DNA of 64,000 bases from Synechococcus sp. NOUM97013 (GCF_014279815.1 NZ_CP047941.1:2232001-2296000), one strand, 5' to 3'; counted from the first letter of the stretch, positions 37,635 to 46,898 are shown. Numbers and translations: made by a program. The notes: a model not told the origin generated them from the sequence alone.

Positions 37635-38516
37635 TCAGTCCTGACCCGCCGCACTGAAGCGCATGCTCAGATCCAGCCAGGCACTGCGTGTCACCGGAGC
37701 ACTGGTGGAAATCAGATCGATGCCGGTGGCCGCATAAGCCTGCAACTCGGAAGGCTGAATACCGGAGGCCTCCAGCACCACCGCACCTGGCTGAGGCCGC
37801 TGCAGGGCGAGCTGACGCAAGCGAGGCACGAGCTCGCTCAGCGCCTCAGGACGAAACTCGTCGAGCAACACACCATTGGCACCGGCGGCCACTGCCGCCA
37901 TCGCTTCCGTCTCGGTTTCCGCCTCAACAATCACCTGAGCCGGCCAGGGAGCTGCAGCACGTACGGCCGCGATCGCCGCCTCGACGCCTCCGGACCAGGC
38001 CAGATGGTTCTCCTTGAGCATGGCGGCATCATCGAGGCCGAGGCGGTGATTCACACCACCGCCGCAGCGCACGGCGTACTTCTCCAGCACCCGCAAGCCT
38101 GGGGTGGTCTTGCGGGTGTCGGCAAGGCGCACGCCGCTTCCCTGAAGTTGCTTCACCAGTTCCGCCGTGGCCGTGGCGATGCCAGACAGACGCATCGCCA
38201 GATTCAGCGCCGTGCGCTCTGCGGCCACCAACGCCGCCGCCTCGGCCTCCAGATTCAACAGGCGTTGCCCTGGGCTTACCGGGTCACCATCGGCGACCAA
38301 AAGCTGCACGCTGGCAGCGGGATCGAGCAGCCGAAACACAACATCCAGCAGCGAACCGCCACAAAACACCCCTGACGCCTTGCTGATCCAATGCGCCCGG
38401 CAGCGACCGGGGGGCAAGGCAGGGGCACTGAGATCACCGCGACCAAGATCTTCCTGCAGCCAGTCACGCAGTTGTTGCTGAAGAGCTGGCGTCAATGGCA
38501 GCGATGCGGCGCTCAT
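37635..38516 (-). CDS. nadC: Nicotinate-nucleotide pyrophosphorylase (carboxylating)
   Basis: NadC (QPRTase) makes nicotinate mononucleotide from quinolinate and PRPP. The 293-residue protein has 'LREDLGRGDLSA'-type N-terminus ('WLQEDLGRGDLSAPAL'), 'RTALNLAMRLSGIATAT', 'LADTRKTTPGLRVLEKYAVRCGGGVNHRLGL' in part, 'IVEAETETEA' and 'VVLEASGIQPSELQAYAATGIDLISTSAPVT' in part. Full length. It lies 38-60 bases upstream of argS on the same strand. Confidence 0.97.
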   Translation of the reverse strand: MSAASLPLTPALQQQLRDWLQEDLGRGDLSAPALPPGRCRAHWISKASGVFCGGSLLDVVFRLLDPAASVQLLVADGDPVSPGQRLLNLEAEAAALVAAERTALNLAMRLSGIATATAELVKQLQGSGVRLADTRKTTPGLRVLEKYAVRCGGGVNHRLGLDDAAMLKENHLAWSGGVEAAIAAVRAAAPWPAQVIVEAETETEAMAAVAAGANGVLLDEFRPEALSELVPRLRQLALQRPQPGAVVLEASGIQPSELQAYAATGIDLISTSAPVTRSAWLDLSMRFSAAGQD

Positions 38517-38558
38517 TCTGAATTCAGCGTGATGGACCCATGGGCAGCTTGGCTCAGC

Positions 38559-39578
38559 TCATTGCGGCCATTCGGGCTCCCTGCCACGAGGACGCACGTT
38601 GAAGCGTTCACGCACCTGATCAAGGGGATCGGCGAAATGCTCCCAGGGATTGATGCCAGCGATCAGATCCGCCGTGACCGAAGTGCCATGCTCAATGCCC
38701 GCAAACAATCGGTCCACATCCAAGGCCTGCCGCTCCCCTTGGATGAAGGGGGTTGCCCCAAACCCCAACTCAAATTCAGCCAGAGCGAACAACACGACAT
38801 AAAAGGGATCGAGGCGCTCAAATCCGGCCTGGAAACCGAGCACAGCGCCCTCTTCAGCAGCGGTGGTGCCGTAACCGCCCAGCACGTGACAGCAGTCGTG
38901 GTGCATCACCGGCGGCGGTGGTCCACCGACCTCCCCAGGAAAGCCGAAGTGATTGCGGTCAATAAACGTGGCATAGGCCCGACCAAAGCTGCCTGGCGGA
39001 TAGTCCCGTAAGGCTTGATAGCGCTCAGCCATGACAGGGTCTCCTTGCGCCAGCAGAACCCTCGCGACTGCCAAGACCCCACGCAATCCCTCCTGCTGGA
39101 GGGTGACTTTCACCGCAGAGCCCATGAAACCGCGCCGCGCGATATCCAGTCGAATCAGACCCAGACGCTGATCCATCACCTGCTGAAACGTCCGCACTGG
39201 GGCGGGGTCAACCTGCATCGCCGCAGCGGCTTGCTCCAGAAGTTGTAGTTGCCTTGCCGAAGGCTCCCCATCGAAGAGGGCGACCAAGGTCATGCCACGC
39301 AGGATCCGCTCACGCCACTGGGGATCAGAATTCGCCGCCCGCACCTGCTCGGCCAACATCTGCGGCGTTATCAGAGGCAACGACTCCAGCGCCACATCAA
39401 TGCGAAGCAAGTGATCGCGAACCCCACATATGGCCGCCAGGGCCCTAGGGGAGGGGTCTCCGTCACAACGGGCGATCGCCAGGAGCGCTGCCAAACCGGC
39501 TTGCCCGATGACTTGGCGCTGTTCGAGGGGCACCGCGACGTTGAAATCAATCACGCAATCCACGTCTTGGCATCCCAT
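38559..39578 (-). CDS. COQ4-like protein with N-terminal TerB-like domain
   Basis: The 339-residue protein has two parts. Residues 15-130 resemble TerB: two blocks of 'LLAIARCDGDPSPRALAAI' and 'LVALFDGEPSARQLQLLEQ' style. Residues 165-330 match COQ4, with 'YPPGSFGRAYATFIDRNH' and the metal motif HDxxHx11E (H227, D228, H231, E243 in 'HHDCCHVLGGYGTTAAEEG'). COQ4 acts in ubiquinone synthesis in eukaryotes and some bacteria, in C1 decarboxylation/hydroxylation. Cyanobacteria make plastoquinone and phylloquinone, so the role here is open. It is convergent-free and lies between nadC and mnmE on the same strand. Confidence 0.85.
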   Translation of the reverse strand: MGCQDVDCVIDFNVAVPLEQRQVIGQAGLAALLAIARCDGDPSPRALAAICGVRDHLLRIDVALESLPLITPQMLAEQVRAANSDPQWRERILRGMTLVALFDGEPSARQLQLLEQAAAAMQVDPAPVRTFQQVMDQRLGLIRLDIARRGFMGSAVKVTLQQEGLRGVLAVARVLLAQGDPVMAERYQALRDYPPGSFGRAYATFIDRNHFGFPGEVGGPPPPVMHHDCCHVLGGYGTTAAEEGAVLGFQAGFERLDPFYVVLFALAEFELGFGATPFIQGERQALDVDRLFAGIEHGTSVTADLIAGINPWEHFADPLDQVRERFNVRPRGREPEWPQ

Positions 39579-39607
39579 GCTGAGATGTGGAAGTCACGGT
39601 GTCAGCC

Positions 39608-41002
39608 CTACTTGCCGATACAGAAGCGGGAAAAGATCCGGTCCAGAACCGATTCGGTGAGCTCTTCGCCCGTGATTTCACCAAGGCTGTGGATCGCCTG
39701 ACGCAGATCAATCGTCCAGAAATCCCAAGGCAAACCATCGGCCGCCACTTGCTCACCGCGCTGCAAGGCATCTGCAGCCGCGGCCGCCAGATCACCCTGG
39801 CGCTGATTGAGCGCCACCAGCAAGGCGCCATCCGTGAGCGCACCGCAGCGTTCCAACAGGCCCTGCACCAGCTCTGCCTCGCCAACACCGGTGGCTGCAC
39901 TGAAGCGCACATCGGCATGCCGATCGTCTGCGGCCACTGAAGCTGCCGAACCCTCCCCTTCCACCAGATCAGCCTTGTTGCCAACACGCAACCAGGGGAC
40001 CCCTGCGGGAATGAGCTGGCGCAAGCTTTCGTCGTCAGCCGTCCAGCCGACACTCAGATCGAAAAGCAGCACCACCAGATCGGCGCTGACCAAGGCATCG
40101 TGGCTCCGAGCAATGCCCATCTGCTCCACCGCATCCTGCGTGGCGCGGATGCCCGCGGTGTCGAGCAGCGTGATCGGCACGCCCTCCAGCACGATCTCGC
40201 TTTCCAAAAGATCGCGAGTGGTTCCGGGAAGATCGGTCACGATCGCTCGCTCGCGCCGACTGAGGCGATTGAGCAAGGAGCTCTTGCCCACATTGGGACG
40301 ACCGACCAGTGCCACCCGCAACCCCTGGCGCAAAGCGACACTGCGTTGCCCGTCCTCCACGAGCTGCAACAGCGCACGTCGCACATCCAGCAGCTCCTGC
40401 AGCAACGCCACCGCATCGAGGGGCGGAAGATCCTCTTCGAAATCCACCCTGGCCTCCAGTTCACTGAGCTGGTCGAGCAGCCGTTGCCGCAGCGCTTCAA
40501 TCCGCTGCTGCACGCCACCATCCACGCCCGCCATCGCCAGCTGAGCGGCTCGCTGACTGCGCGCGGCCACCAGGTCGCTGATCGCCTCGGCGCGGGTGAG
40601 ATCGAGACGACCATTGAGCACCGCCCTCTGGCTGAACTCCCCGGGCTGGGCGCGACGAACGCCGGGCTGAGCCAGCACCTGTTCCAGCACGCGCTGGACG
40701 GCCATCACACCGCCGTGGCAGTGGATCTCCACCACGTCTTCACCGGTGAAGCTGCGCGGCGCCAGCATCAGCAACACCAGCACTTCATCGATCCGCTCAG
40801 TCCCTCCCTGGGCGAGCACATGGCCGTACAAGACGCGATGGCTCTCCCAGGGCTGATCCCCCGGGATGCAGGTCACCGCGCGCACCGCGTTCTGGGCCTG
40901 AGGACCCGACAGACGAATCACTGCAATGCCGCCCTGACCGGGCGCCACGGCCGTTGCCACAGCCGCAATCGTTAGGCGCTCCCCGTTGATCTCCTGCATC
41001 AC
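39608..41002 (-). CDS. mnmE: tRNA modification GTPase MnmE
   Basis: With MnmG, MnmE modifies the wobble uridine of some tRNAs. The 464-residue protein has the N-terminal tetrahydrofolate-binding domain 'IAAVATAVAPGQGGIAVIRLSG', the G1 'GRPNVGKSSLLNRL', 'DLPGTTRDLLESEI' (G3 region), 'DTAGIRATQDAVEQMGI' and the C-terminal 'FSRFCIGK'. The last Cys-Ile-Gly-Lys is diagnostic. Full length. Confidence 0.98.
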   Translation of the reverse strand: MMQEINGERLTIAAVATAVAPGQGGIAVIRLSGPQAQNAVRAVTCIPGDQPWESHRVLYGHVLAQGGTERIDEVLVLLMLAPRSFTGEDVVEIHCHGGVMAVQRVLEQVLAQPGVRRAQPGEFSQRAVLNGRLDLTRAEAISDLVAARSQRAAQLAMAGVDGGVQQRIEALRQRLLDQLSELEARVDFEEDLPPLDAVALLQELLDVRRALLQLVEDGQRSVALRQGLRVALVGRPNVGKSSLLNRLSRRERAIVTDLPGTTRDLLESEIVLEGVPITLLDTAGIRATQDAVEQMGIARSHDALVSADLVVLLFDLSVGWTADDESLRQLIPAGVPWLRVGNKADLVEGEGSAASVAADDRHADVRFSAATGVGEAELVQGLLERCGALTDGALLVALNQRQGDLAAAAADALQRGEQVAADGLPWDFWTIDLRQAIHSLGEITGEELTESVLDRIFSRFCIGK

Positions 41003-41088
41003 AGCGGCGCAGCGGCCCCTTCTTTCTCCTTCCTACGATCACATCCCATTTCTCGAGGCCAAGACCACTGAGCACTTCTTGGGGCCGG

Positions 41089-41535
41089 ATGCTGCGTCGA
41101 ACGCGGAAGCGGTTGCAACAGGGGCTGCAGTGGCTGTGGGAGCAGGAGGGAACACCGGGCCAGAGAGCCCGGGGGCTCGCGGCCGGAATCTTCTGCGGCT
41201 GCTTTCCGATCTTTGGCCTGCAAACCCTGGCGGGCATCACGTTGGCCAGCGTGGTGCGCGGCAATCACCTGCTAGCAGCAGCTGGCACCTGGATCAGCAA
41301 TCCCTTCACCTACGTGCCGCTGTATTGGTTCAACTACCGCATCGGGGCCTTGTTCCTGGGCCCCGGAAGTCAATGGTCCGGTCTGGACAGCCTGCGCCAG
41401 GAGGGCTTCGGTGCAACGGGGTGGAGTGTGCTCAGCCGCTTGCTGTTGGGGTCCACCATCACCGGGGCCATCTGCGCTGCACTGGGCTGGTGGCTGAGCC
41501 TGCGATGGCTGCGGCAGCAACGACGCAGCTCTTGA
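41089..41535 (+). CDS. DUF2062 membrane protein
   Basis: The 148-residue protein has the DUF2062 pattern 'GTPGQRARGLAAGIFCGCFPIFGLQT' in two pieces, then 'ASVVRGNHLLAAAGTWISNPFTYVPLYWFNY' in pieces, with a C-terminal helix (residues 118-138). The family is a small integral membrane protein of unknown function, often near lipid or glycosyl-transfer genes. It is divergent from mnmE and converges on relA, 36 bases away. Confidence 0.9.
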   Translation: MLRRTRKRLQQGLQWLWEQEGTPGQRARGLAAGIFCGCFPIFGLQTLAGITLASVVRGNHLLAAAGTWISNPFTYVPLYWFNYRIGALFLGPGSQWSGLDSLRQEGFGATGWSVLSRLLLGSTITGAICAALGWWLSLRWLRQQRRSS

Positions 41536-41571
41536 GCGGCAACGCAATGGCTGACAGGCAAGGCATAGCGG

Positions 41572-43905
41572 TCAGTTGCCGCAGTTGCGCGCAATGTCGA
41601 TCACATCAGCCATCGAACGGATCTGGTGCATTGTGCGCTGCAGTTGATCAGCACTGGCGAGCTCGAGGCGGAGATCGATGCGAGCTGGTCGGCCATGACT
41701 GGTCTTCACGCGCGCATCGCTGACGTTGATGCGGCCATCGGACAAGCGCATCAGGATGTCTTTGAGGATCCCCACCCGGTCGATCACCTCGATACGGAGC
41801 TGCGCCGGGAAGCGCTGCCCTTGGGTGGCAACATCTGGGTTCCAGCGCACAGGCAATCGCCGTTCGCTGGGAATCGCCTCCACATTGGAGCAATCCTGAC
41901 GATGCACGGTGATGCCGTGGTTGCCGAGGGCGACGGTGCCGACGATTGCTTCACCCGGCAAGGGGCTGCAACAGCCGCCGAGGCGGTAGTCAAGACCTTC
42001 AACGCCGAGGATCGGTTCGTCCTGTTCAGCGCCGGATCGGGGAGTGCCGCTTTCAGCTTGCTCAACGAGCTGACGGGCGACATCTTCATTGGTGAGCGGC
42101 TCCTCTTCGGCAGCCGTCTGCAGGCGAATCTCCTCGCGCAAACGGTTGAGCACCTGATGGAGCGTCACGGCACCGAAACCAAGAGCCGCAAGCAGATCCT
42201 CCGTGCTCTGCAGATTGCAGCGCTCGGCGACGCGCGTCATCGCCTCGCTGTTCAGCAGAGAGTCGAAGCCGCTGCGCCCCAGCTCCCGCTCCAGCAGATC
42301 CTTGCCCCGCTGAATCGTTTCATCGCGATGGCTGCGCTTGTACCACTGACGAATGCGATTGCGCGCCGTGGGAGTGCCTACGAAGTTGAGCCAATCAAGA
42401 CTGGGATGCGCCGTCTTGCTGGTGAGAATGTTGACGAAGTCGCCGTTCTGCAGGGGTGTTGAGAGGGGCGACAGGCGATCGTTGATGCGAACGCCATGGC
42501 AGTGATTGCCCACTTCGGAGTGAATCCGATAGGCGAAATCCACTGCCGTGGATCCCTTGCGCAGGCCGACCACTTCCCCTTTGGGAGTGAACACGAACAC
42601 CTCCTCGTCAAAGAGGTCTTCCTTGATGGACGCCAAGTAATCGTTGTGATCGTCGGCACCGCCTTCCTGTTGCCAATCAACCAGCTGACGGAGCCAGTTG
42701 AACCGCTCGGTGTCGCCACCCGCAGCCGGTGAGCCGCCCTCTTTGTATTTCCAGTGGGCCGCGATGCCGAATTCCGCCACGCGGTGCATATCGAGCGTGC
42801 GGATCTGCACTTCGATCGGGCGATGACGGCCAATCACAGCCGTGTGCAACGACTGATAGCCGTTGGGTTTCGGCAGACCGATGTAGTCCTTGAAGCGCCC
42901 GGGAATCGGACGGAAGGTGTCATGCACCACGGCCAGAGCCCTATAACAGGCCTCAACGCTTGGCGTCAGGATGCGCAGGGCAGCCACGTCGTAGATCTCG
43001 TGGAACGCCTTCTGCTGGCGTTCCATCTTGGTCCAGATGCCATAGAGATGCTTCGGCCGACCGCTCACCTCGCAGTTCTCGAGCCCAACGGCGGAGAGGC
43101 GATCACTGAGCAGCTGAACGGTGACACCCAAACGCTGCTCGCGCTCACTGCGCTTGGTGGCCACCTCTTGCTGAATCTCGCGAAACGCATCCGGCTCCAG
43201 CAGCTTGAAGGAGAGGTCCTCGAGTTCCCACTTGAAACGACCGATGCCAAGACGATTGGCAAGGGGGGCATAGATCTCTCGGGTTTCACGCGCAATGCGC
43301 TGACGTTTTTCTTCCCGCAGCGCCCCGAGTGTTCGCATGTTGTGCAAACGGTCGGCGAGTTTGACCAACACCACGCGGATGTCACTGGCCATTGCCAAGA
43401 ACATCTTGCGCAGGTTTTCCGCCTGGGCCTCGGTGCGGGTGGTGAAGTGAATTCCGCCAAGCTTGGTCACACCCTCCACCAGCTCGCGCACCTCAGGGCC
43501 GAAGTGGCTCTCCAGCTGTTCCGGCGTGACATCGGTGTCTTCCACCACATCGTGCAGAAAGCCCGCCGCAATCACACTGGCGCTGGCACCGATATCCCGC
43601 AGCAAGTCAGCCACCGCCACCGGATGAACGATGTAGGGATCACCGCTGGCTCGGAATTGCCCCTCATGCAGCTGAAACGCGAAATCAAAGGCCGCCGCCA
43701 GCAGTGCCTCTGCATCCGTCGGGCAACTGTGACCAATCCCAGGCGGAACATGGTCGATGCACTCCCGCAACCAGGGCGGCAGTTCGATTCCGTAATCGTC
43801 GGCGGACCGGATGGGACGGTCCCTCAGCGCCACTAAACCGCAGGCGGGGGCTGCGGATCCTCCTGGAACCTGCGATGCAGCCGTCGCGGAGGTGGCGTTC
43901 AGCAT
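41572..43905 (-). CDS. spoT: Bifunctional (p)ppGpp synthetase/hydrolase
   Basis: The 777-residue Rel protein makes and degrades the stringent alarmone. It has an N-terminal HD domain ('HPVAVADLLRD', 'AAGFLHDVVEDT'), the 'KLADRLHNMRTL' and 'ETREIYAPLANRLGI' segments, the synthetase core ('YDVAALRIL', 'GLPKPNGYQSLHTAVIG'), a TGS domain ('VFTPKGEVVGLRKGSTAVDFAYRIHSEVG' in part) and a C-terminal ACT domain. Hydrolase residues in the HD domain look intact, so both activities are expected. ATG at 43905 (MLNATSAT) is chosen. Confidence 0.95.
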   Translation of the reverse strand: MLNATSATAASQVPGGSAAPACGLVALRDRPIRSADDYGIELPPWLRECIDHVPPGIGHSCPTDAEALLAAAFDFAFQLHEGQFRASGDPYIVHPVAVADLLRDIGASASVIAAGFLHDVVEDTDVTPEQLESHFGPEVRELVEGVTKLGGIHFTTRTEAQAENLRKMFLAMASDIRVVLVKLADRLHNMRTLGALREEKRQRIARETREIYAPLANRLGIGRFKWELEDLSFKLLEPDAFREIQQEVATKRSEREQRLGVTVQLLSDRLSAVGLENCEVSGRPKHLYGIWTKMERQQKAFHEIYDVAALRILTPSVEACYRALAVVHDTFRPIPGRFKDYIGLPKPNGYQSLHTAVIGRHRPIEVQIRTLDMHRVAEFGIAAHWKYKEGGSPAAGGDTERFNWLRQLVDWQQEGGADDHNDYLASIKEDLFDEEVFVFTPKGEVVGLRKGSTAVDFAYRIHSEVGNHCHGVRINDRLSPLSTPLQNGDFVNILTSKTAHPSLDWLNFVGTPTARNRIRQWYKRSHRDETIQRGKDLLERELGRSGFDSLLNSEAMTRVAERCNLQSTEDLLAALGFGAVTLHQVLNRLREEIRLQTAAEEEPLTNEDVARQLVEQAESGTPRSGAEQDEPILGVEGLDYRLGGCCSPLPGEAIVGTVALGNHGITVHRQDCSNVEAIPSERRLPVRWNPDVATQGQRFPAQLRIEVIDRVGILKDILMRLSDGRINVSDARVKTSHGRPARIDLRLELASADQLQRTMHQIRSMADVIDIARNCGN

Positions 43906-43962
43906 CCAGCCGGTCAAGTGAATCCATGGTATGTAGCCGTGAGCCCCTGCGCTTCTCCTGCG

Positions 43963-45570
43963 ATGAGTCCCGCACCAGACGCTGTGCTGGAGATGAGCCA
44001 CTTCCGACTGCGCTATCCGAGCAGCCAGAGCTGGACGCTGGATGGCCTCGACCTGCGCCTCCAGGCGGGAGAACGACTGGCCTTGGTCGGTCCCTCAGGC
44101 TGCGGCAAGAGCACGATCGCCCGCGCTGCCCTTCAGCTCCTGCCCCCTGGCAGCCAATGCTCAGGAGATCTAAGCCTGATGGGATGCGATCCACGCGGCC
44201 TGGCGCTGCCGGAGCTTCGATCCCTGCGCGGCGAGTCCGTCGGCCTGGTGTTCCAGGACCCGATGACACGACTCAATCCCTTGATGACAGTGGGGGATCA
44301 CCTGCTGGATACCCTGCGCGCGCACCGGCCGGACATGAATCCATCGGAACGTCGCCATCGCGCCCAAACACTGCTGGAACAGGTGGGCATCGGCGCCGGC
44401 CGCTTCCGCGCCTATCCCCATGAGTTCAGCGGCGGCATGCGCCAACGACTGGCCATTGCTCTAGCCATTGCCCTGCGCCCTCCGCTGGTAATTGCGGATG
44501 AACCCACCACAAGCCTGGATGTGGCCGTCGCCGGCCAGGTGATGGCCGTCCTGCGGGACCTCTGTGACGAGCTGGGCAGTGCGCTGCTGCTCATCAGTCA
44601 CGACCTGGCCATGGCCAACCGCTGGTGTGAACGAATGGCCGTGATGGACGGCGGCAAGGTCGCCGAAATCAACAGCAGCGATGTGGTTCTCACCTATCCC
44701 AGCTCCAGGGTGGGTCAGCGTCTGCTCTCTGCCGCACGCGCACGGGAGGGCAGCCAAACACCCGCGGCTCCAGAGGCCGACGTGGTGCTGGATGTGCAGG
44801 AACTGCGCTGCTGGCACAACCTGGGGGGCCTGCCCTGGAGGCCCAACTGGCTCAGAGCCGTCGACGGCATCAGCTTTCAGCTTCAGGCGGGCGAGACCCT
44901 GGGTGTGGTGGGGGGCTCCGGTTGCGGGAAAAGCACCCTCTGCCGAGCCCTGATGGGACTGACGCCCATCCGTGGCGGACAGGTCAAGCTGCTGGGGCAA
45001 CCGCTGCTGCGTCTGCAAGGGAGCGAAGAACGCCAGGCACGACGAACGATCCAGATGGTGTTTCAAGACCCACTTGCTTGTCTCAACCCAGCGATGACCG
45101 TGGCAGAAGCCATTGGCGATCCGCTGCTGATTCATGGGCTGGCCTCGCCGGCCGAAGCACGCCGTCAGGCCCGGGACCTGCTGGAACGCGTGGGGCTGAC
45201 GCCAGCGGAACGGTTCCAGAACCGATTGCCGCGGCAGCTGTCAGGAGGACAGCAACAGCGGGTGGCGATCGCACGCGCCCTTGCCCTGGGACCGAAGGTG
45301 CTGATCTGCGATGAAAGCGTGAGCATGCTGGACGCTGAAATCCAGGCCGAAGTGCTGGCGCTGCTGCGCCAACTGCAACAGGAACTCGGGCTGGCCATGA
45401 TCTTCGTGACCCATGACCTGTCCGTCGCCAGCGGCTTCTGCCACCGACTGCTGGTGCTGGATCGGGGGCATGTGGTGGAGGAAGGACCAGGAGACCGACT
45501 GCTGCATCAGCCGCAGGCGCAGATCACCCAGACCCTGGTCGAAGCCTGTCCACGTTTGCCCGAAGCCTGA
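43963..45570 (+). CDS. Dual-ATPase ABC transporter subunit, oligopeptide/nickel (Dpp/Opp/GsiA) type
   Basis: About 535 residues holding two ABC ATPase domains in one chain. First half: Walker A 'GPSGCGKSTIARA', 'VFQDPMTRLNPLMTVGDHLLD', signature 'EFSGGMRQRLAIALA', Walker B 'LVIADEPTTSLD'. Second half: Walker A 'GGSGCGKSTLCRA', 'VFQDPLACLNPAMTVAEAIGDPL' in part, signature 'QLSGGQQQRVAIARA'. The layout is that of DppDF/OppDF fused, as in GsiA. No permease or binding protein is near, so partners lie elsewhere. It starts 57 bases from the divergent spoT start. ATG 43963 or 43993 may be the start. Confidence 0.9.
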   Translation: MSPAPDAVLEMSHFRLRYPSSQSWTLDGLDLRLQAGERLALVGPSGCGKSTIARAALQLLPPGSQCSGDLSLMGCDPRGLALPELRSLRGESVGLVFQDPMTRLNPLMTVGDHLLDTLRAHRPDMNPSERRHRAQTLLEQVGIGAGRFRAYPHEFSGGMRQRLAIALAIALRPPLVIADEPTTSLDVAVAGQVMAVLRDLCDELGSALLLISHDLAMANRWCERMAVMDGGKVAEINSSDVVLTYPSSRVGQRLLSAARAREGSQTPAAPEADVVLDVQELRCWHNLGGLPWRPNWLRAVDGISFQLQAGETLGVVGGSGCGKSTLCRALMGLTPIRGGQVKLLGQPLLRLQGSEERQARRTIQMVFQDPLACLNPAMTVAEAIGDPLLIHGLASPAEARRQARDLLERVGLTPAERFQNRLPRQLSGGQQQRVAIARALALGPKVLICDESVSMLDAEIQAEVLALLRQLQQELGLAMIFVTHDLSVASGFCHRLLVLDRGHVVEEGPGDRLLHQPQAQITQTLVEACPRLPEA

Positions 45571-45597
45571 CGGTCACCCGCGGTCACATCACCCACC

Positions 45598-45649
45598 CCA
45601 GGCAGTCACGGGTGAGTCATCAGCCTCCGTTGAACTGAAGGCTGCCTGG
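45598..45649 (+). other. Inverted-repeat structure upstream of the CBM2 protein gene
   Basis: CCAGGC (45598-45603) pairs with GCCTGG (45644-45649), and inside it AGCCT (45622-45626) pairs with AGGCT (45639-45643). The inner stem abuts the outer right arm, giving a hairpin with a large left-hand bulge, 11 bases before the ATG at 45661. It could be a leader structure or the end of the ABC gene transcript; no T-tract follows. Confidence 0.4.
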
Positions 45650-45660
45650 ATTCCTGTGAC

Positions 45661-46896
45661 ATGGACACCATCCACCACGAGCACGCGTCAGCCGGCCATA
45701 CGCACCACGGCAGCGCCGATTCCGATTTCATTGACATCACCGCCTGGGGAAGCTTTCACGGCTCGAATCACAACTCCGAACACAACGAACTGGTAGGCGG
45801 CCGGACACCCATCACCACGGAAGCACTCGTTGCCTACAACGGCCTGCGTGCCTTTGCTGGGCTCGAGGCGGTTGCCCTAGACGATGTTGGGCGGTGGGCC
45901 TTCGCCGAAGGACTCACGAACAATTCCCAGGCCTGGGGGAACGATTTACTTGGAGTCGGACTCTGGTATGCCATGCAGGGCGCCAAGGTCGGCTGGATCG
46001 CGGACAACTCCTATCGCCCCCAGCTGCTTGCCGATCTGCAACGCACCGCACGCCTCGGCAGCAGCGAGGCGGTGATGACCATGGTGCGGGAGGTCAGCCA
46101 TGACGGTTTCGCCGATTTTCTGATCAACCAAGGCCTACAGGAGGCCTTCATCAACACGCTCAAGATGGAGCCCCACTACGGCGGATGGATGCATGGCCGC
46201 ACCCACGGCTTCCTCCCGATCGAAAGCGGTGCCATCGCCCATGACATCAATCACCTGACCGTTCTCGGCTGGGATCAAAACCAGCCATTCATGAACGACA
46301 CCTTCGATTGGCCGCAATGGCCGGCACTGGAGGTGAGCGATAACAGAGTGATCAACTATTTCCAGAGCATGGTTGCCCTGGGAGCCCCTCTCGAAAGCAA
46401 CCTCGATGGTCTGGGGACCGGCGCACCTGCACCACCAACCCAACCTCAACCTGACAGTCCCCCACCAACCGGGGTCAGTGACGGCGAGGTCAGCGACGAG
46501 GAGCCCTGGGTGGACACCAACCCGGAATCCACCACCAATCCGGACCCAGTCACCGGAGTGGATGTGGAGGTTGGCGGTCAACTGTGGTGGGGAGGACTGA
46601 CTGCATCCCTCGAGGTGACCAACACCAGCGACCAAACCGTGGAGAACTGGGGCGTGCAGTTCTCCAGTGACCATCGCTTCTATGGCGAAGCCTGGGGCGT
46701 GAACGTGGACACTCAGGCTCTGGAGGATGGCGGATACCTCTACGAAGTCTCAGGCCTCGACTGGGGGCAGACCCTGGCGGCTGGCCAGACGATCCAGGTG
46801 GGCTTCAACGCGCTCACAGGAATCACGGAGAACGTCAACATCCCACTCACCGAAGCTCTGTTGGTTGCCGACGGCAGCGCCATGACGGTGATCTGA
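45661..46896 (+). CDS. Protein with unknown N-terminal domain and C-terminal CBM2 carbohydrate-binding module
   Basis: The 411-residue protein starts with a His-rich stretch (eight His in residues 5-33 such as HHEH and HTHH), then a domain at residues 46-250 that I do not recognise ('GLWYAMQGAKVGWIADNSY', 'KMEPHYGGWMHGRTHGF'), a Pro/Asp/Thr linker (251-300), and a CBM2-like module (301-390) with conserved Trp near 309, 330, 345 and 368. CBM2 binds cellulose or chitin. No classical signal peptide is seen, so secretion (if any) must be by another route. Function unknown; attachment to chitinous particles is a testable idea. Confidence 0.82.
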   Translation: MDTIHHEHASAGHTHHGSADSDFIDITAWGSFHGSNHNSEHNELVGGRTPITTEALVAYNGLRAFAGLEAVALDDVGRWAFAEGLTNNSQAWGNDLLGVGLWYAMQGAKVGWIADNSYRPQLLADLQRTARLGSSEAVMTMVREVSHDGFADFLINQGLQEAFINTLKMEPHYGGWMHGRTHGFLPIESGAIAHDINHLTVLGWDQNQPFMNDTFDWPQWPALEVSDNRVINYFQSMVALGAPLESNLDGLGTGAPAPPTQPQPDSPPPTGVSDGEVSDEEPWVDTNPESTTNPDPVTGVDVEVGGQLWWGGLTASLEVTNTSDQTVENWGVQFSSDHRFYGEAWGVNVDTQALEDGGYLYEVSGLDWGQTLAAGQTIQVGFNALTGITENVNIPLTEALLVADGSAMTVI

Positions 46897-46898
46897 GG

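Noticed and set aside
42754-43836. 360-codon plus-strand frame
   Set aside because: Antisense to spoT; no motifs.
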